This document shows positions 6,570-7,953 of a stretch of DNA of 7,953 bases, piece after piece; positions within the stretch are counted from its first letter, which is position 1; each line of letters starts with the position of its first letter. The stretch comes from Caccoplasma intestinavium. Its GTDB lineage: Bacteria > Bacteroidota > Bacteroidia > Bacteroidales > UBA11471. Position numbers and translations under genes: made by a program. The notes below the pieces were generated by a model. It was not told the DNA's origin. It did not search any database and saw nothing but the letters and a program-made list of their open reading frames with translations. The DNA is taken from the NCBI GenBank assembly GCA_018715885.1, contig DVKT01000038.1:1-7953 (forward strand), read 5' to 3'.

Positions 6570-7953
6570 ATGGGTATTGATATGGAACGCAAAGGAGAGA
6601 TTGTTGGCGATTTGGACTGGGACGGATTGCATCGTCCCCGCATTTATTATGCTATGGTTGCTACCTTTTCGGGGTTGTTTCTGGCCGTTCTCGACGGGAC
6701 GATTTGCAATGTGGCATTACCGAGTATTTCGGAGGATCTACAAGTGTCTTCGTCCGATTCCATTTGGATTATCAATGCCTTTCAGTTGGTCATCATGATG
6801 TCGCTTTTGCCCTTTTCTTCTTTGGGAGAACTTTTCGGGTATAAGCGCATCTATCTTTTCGGCGTGGCTGTTTTTACCGTTGGCTCGTTGTTTTGCTCCC
6901 TTACGGCGACGTTGCCTTTGCTGGTTGTGGCCCGTGTCTTTCAAGGAATAGGGGCGGCGATGATTATGAGTGTCAATACATCGCTTGTGCGTATCATCTA
7001 TCCGAAGCGGCATTTGGGAAAAGGCGTGGGCCTGAATGCGACGGTCGTCGCCATAGCTTCGGTAGCCGGCCCTACATTGGCGGCGGCTATTTTGTCGGTA
7101 GCCTCTTGGCCGTGGCTTTTTGCCATTAACGTACCGGTCGGTATCATTACGTTTTATTTGGGGCGGAAATATTTGCCTGCGAATCCCACTCGGGTTTTAG
7201 GCCGGCGTTTCAAATGGAAAGAAGCATTGTTCAATGCTTTGACTTTCGGGTTACTCATCGGCTGTATAGAGGCTTATTCGCACGATGTCTCCCATACGAC
7301 GATTCTTGCAGGAGCGGTCTGCCTGCTTTTTGTCGGTGTGCAGTATGTGCGTATGCAGTTGCACGACAAATATCCGATGTTGCCGTTCGATTTATTGAAG
7401 ATTCCGGCATTCTCTCTGTCGGTCGTAACCAGTGTCTTGTCGTTTACTTCGCAAATGCTGGCTATGGTTGCCATGCCCTTTTTATTGGTCAATACATTTC
7501 ATTATGAGGCAGTAGGGACGGGATTGCTTATGACCTCATGGCCTCTTGTCATCGTGTTTGTCGCGCCGATGGCCGGGTGGCTGGTCGGTAAGGTACACCC
7601 CGGTATTTTAGGCGGAATAGGACTTACGATTATGAGTGCCGGCTGCTTTTTGTTGGCTTTTGTTCCCGTCGATACGACTCCTCTCGGACTGGTGTGGCGG
7701 TTGATGTTGTGTGGTATGGGATTCGGTTTCTTTCAGTCTCCCAATAATCACATGTTACTCAGTTCGGCACCTCCGCACCGCACGGGAAGTGCGAGCGGTA
7801 TGCTGGCGACGGCTCGGCTTCTCGGGCAGACTACGGGTGCCGCATTGGTAGCTCTTTTGTTTCATTTGTTCGGCGATACCGCTCCTCACGACGCGATGTT
7901 GCTTGCCGGTGTACTCACGTTGTGTGGTGCGTTTTCTTCGGTAACGAGATTGA
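6570..7953 (+). CDS. MFS transporter, DHA2 (14-TM, EmrB/QacA-like) family, 3' end outside window
   Basis: The frame is open from ATG 6570 through 461 codons to the window edge with no stop, so the gene is cut at its 3' end. DHA2 proteins are proton-driven inner-membrane exporters, often of drugs or toxic compounds. Family motifs are clear: LDGTICNVALPSI (41-53, motif D1), GELFGYKRIYLFG (86-98, motif A, with Glu for the usual Asp), ARVFQGIGAAM (121-131, motif B with R122), VAGPTLAAA (165-173, motif C, with Ala for the usual Gly-Gly), WPWLFAINVPVGI (180-192), and in the second half PPHRTGSASGMLATARLLGQ (401-420). The visible length suggests only the last part (perhaps one helix and the tail) is missing. 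ATG 6582 (MERKGE) is a real alternative start because it leaves a longer leader after the -7 element; there is no Shine-Dalgarno sequence to decide. No membrane-fusion (EmrA-like), TolC-like or TetR-type gene is seen upstream; a partner could lie beyond the window. The substrate is unknown. Confidence 0.9.
   Translation, partial: MGIDMERKGEIVGDLDWDGLHRPRIYYAMVATFSGLFLAVLDGTICNVALPSISEDLQVSSSDSIWIINAFQLVIMMSLLPFSSLGELFGYKRIYLFGVAVFTVGSLFCSLTATLPLLVVARVFQGIGAAMIMSVNTSLVRIIYPKRHLGKGVGLNATVVAIASVAGPTLAAAILSVASWPWLFAINVPVGIITFYLGRKYLPANPTRVLGRRFKWKEALFNALTFGLLIGCIEAYSHDVSHTTILAGAVCLLFVGVQYVRMQLHDKYPMLPFDLLKIPAFSLSVVTSVLSFTSQMLAMVAMPFLLVNTFHYEAVGTGLLMTSWPLVIVFVAPMAGWLVGKVHPGILGGIGLTIMSAGCFLLAFVPVDTTPLGLVWRLMLCGMGFGFFQSPNNHMLLSSAPPHRTGSASGMLATARLLGQTTGAALVALLFHLFGDTAPHDAMLLAGVLTLCGAFSSVTRL

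Noticed and set aside
1..7953. A defence system, mobile element, CRISPR array or novel multi-gene system
   Set aside because: All long frames are explained by six recognisable families; no direct-repeat array, transposase, integrase, att-like repeat or cluster of unknown genes was seen.

Overview
The window looks like chromosomal DNA from a member of the Bacteroidales (Bacteroidota). The evidence is a -7 promoter element of the form TAnnTTTG before two genes, no Shine-Dalgarno motifs before the starts, a lipoprotein glycoside hydrolase, and protein sequences of Bacteroidales character. A Barnesiella/Coprobacter-like genus is only a guess. I see no insertion sequence, phage gene, tRNA, rRNA or CRISPR array. 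The gene content is mostly core plus two accessory-looking enzymes.

Left part, plus strand (1-2818): the 3' end of rpsA (ribosomal protein S1) ends at 501 and is followed by a strong intrinsic terminator. A well-matched Bacteroidota promoter (642-673) then drives rnz (ribonuclease Z, 703-1617). Five bases after the rnz stop comes a secreted PhoA-superfamily alkaline phosphatase (1623-2765), so the two are probably cotranscribed. A perfect 14-bp inverted repeat (2786-2818) ends this unit and also serves the convergent unit on the other strand.

Middle part, minus strand (6314 down to 2835): a large membrane HD-domain phosphohydrolase of the 7TM-HD/PgpH type (probable cyclic-di-AMP phosphodiesterase) is followed 45 bases downstream by a GH43-type glycoside hydrolase lipoprotein with an extra N-terminal domain. 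No terminator is visible between them, so they may form a two-gene unit.

Right part, plus strand (6315-7953): a 255-base divergent intergenic region, with a clear -7 element at its right end, leads into a DHA2-type (14-TM, EmrB/QacA-like) MFS transporter that runs off the window.

I did not find a convincing undescribed system. The most useful points are the alkaline phosphatase active site (Gly and His at two positions known to tune activity), the isolated GH43 lipoprotein with its N-terminal domain, and the pairing of unrelated functions in each short transcription unit.
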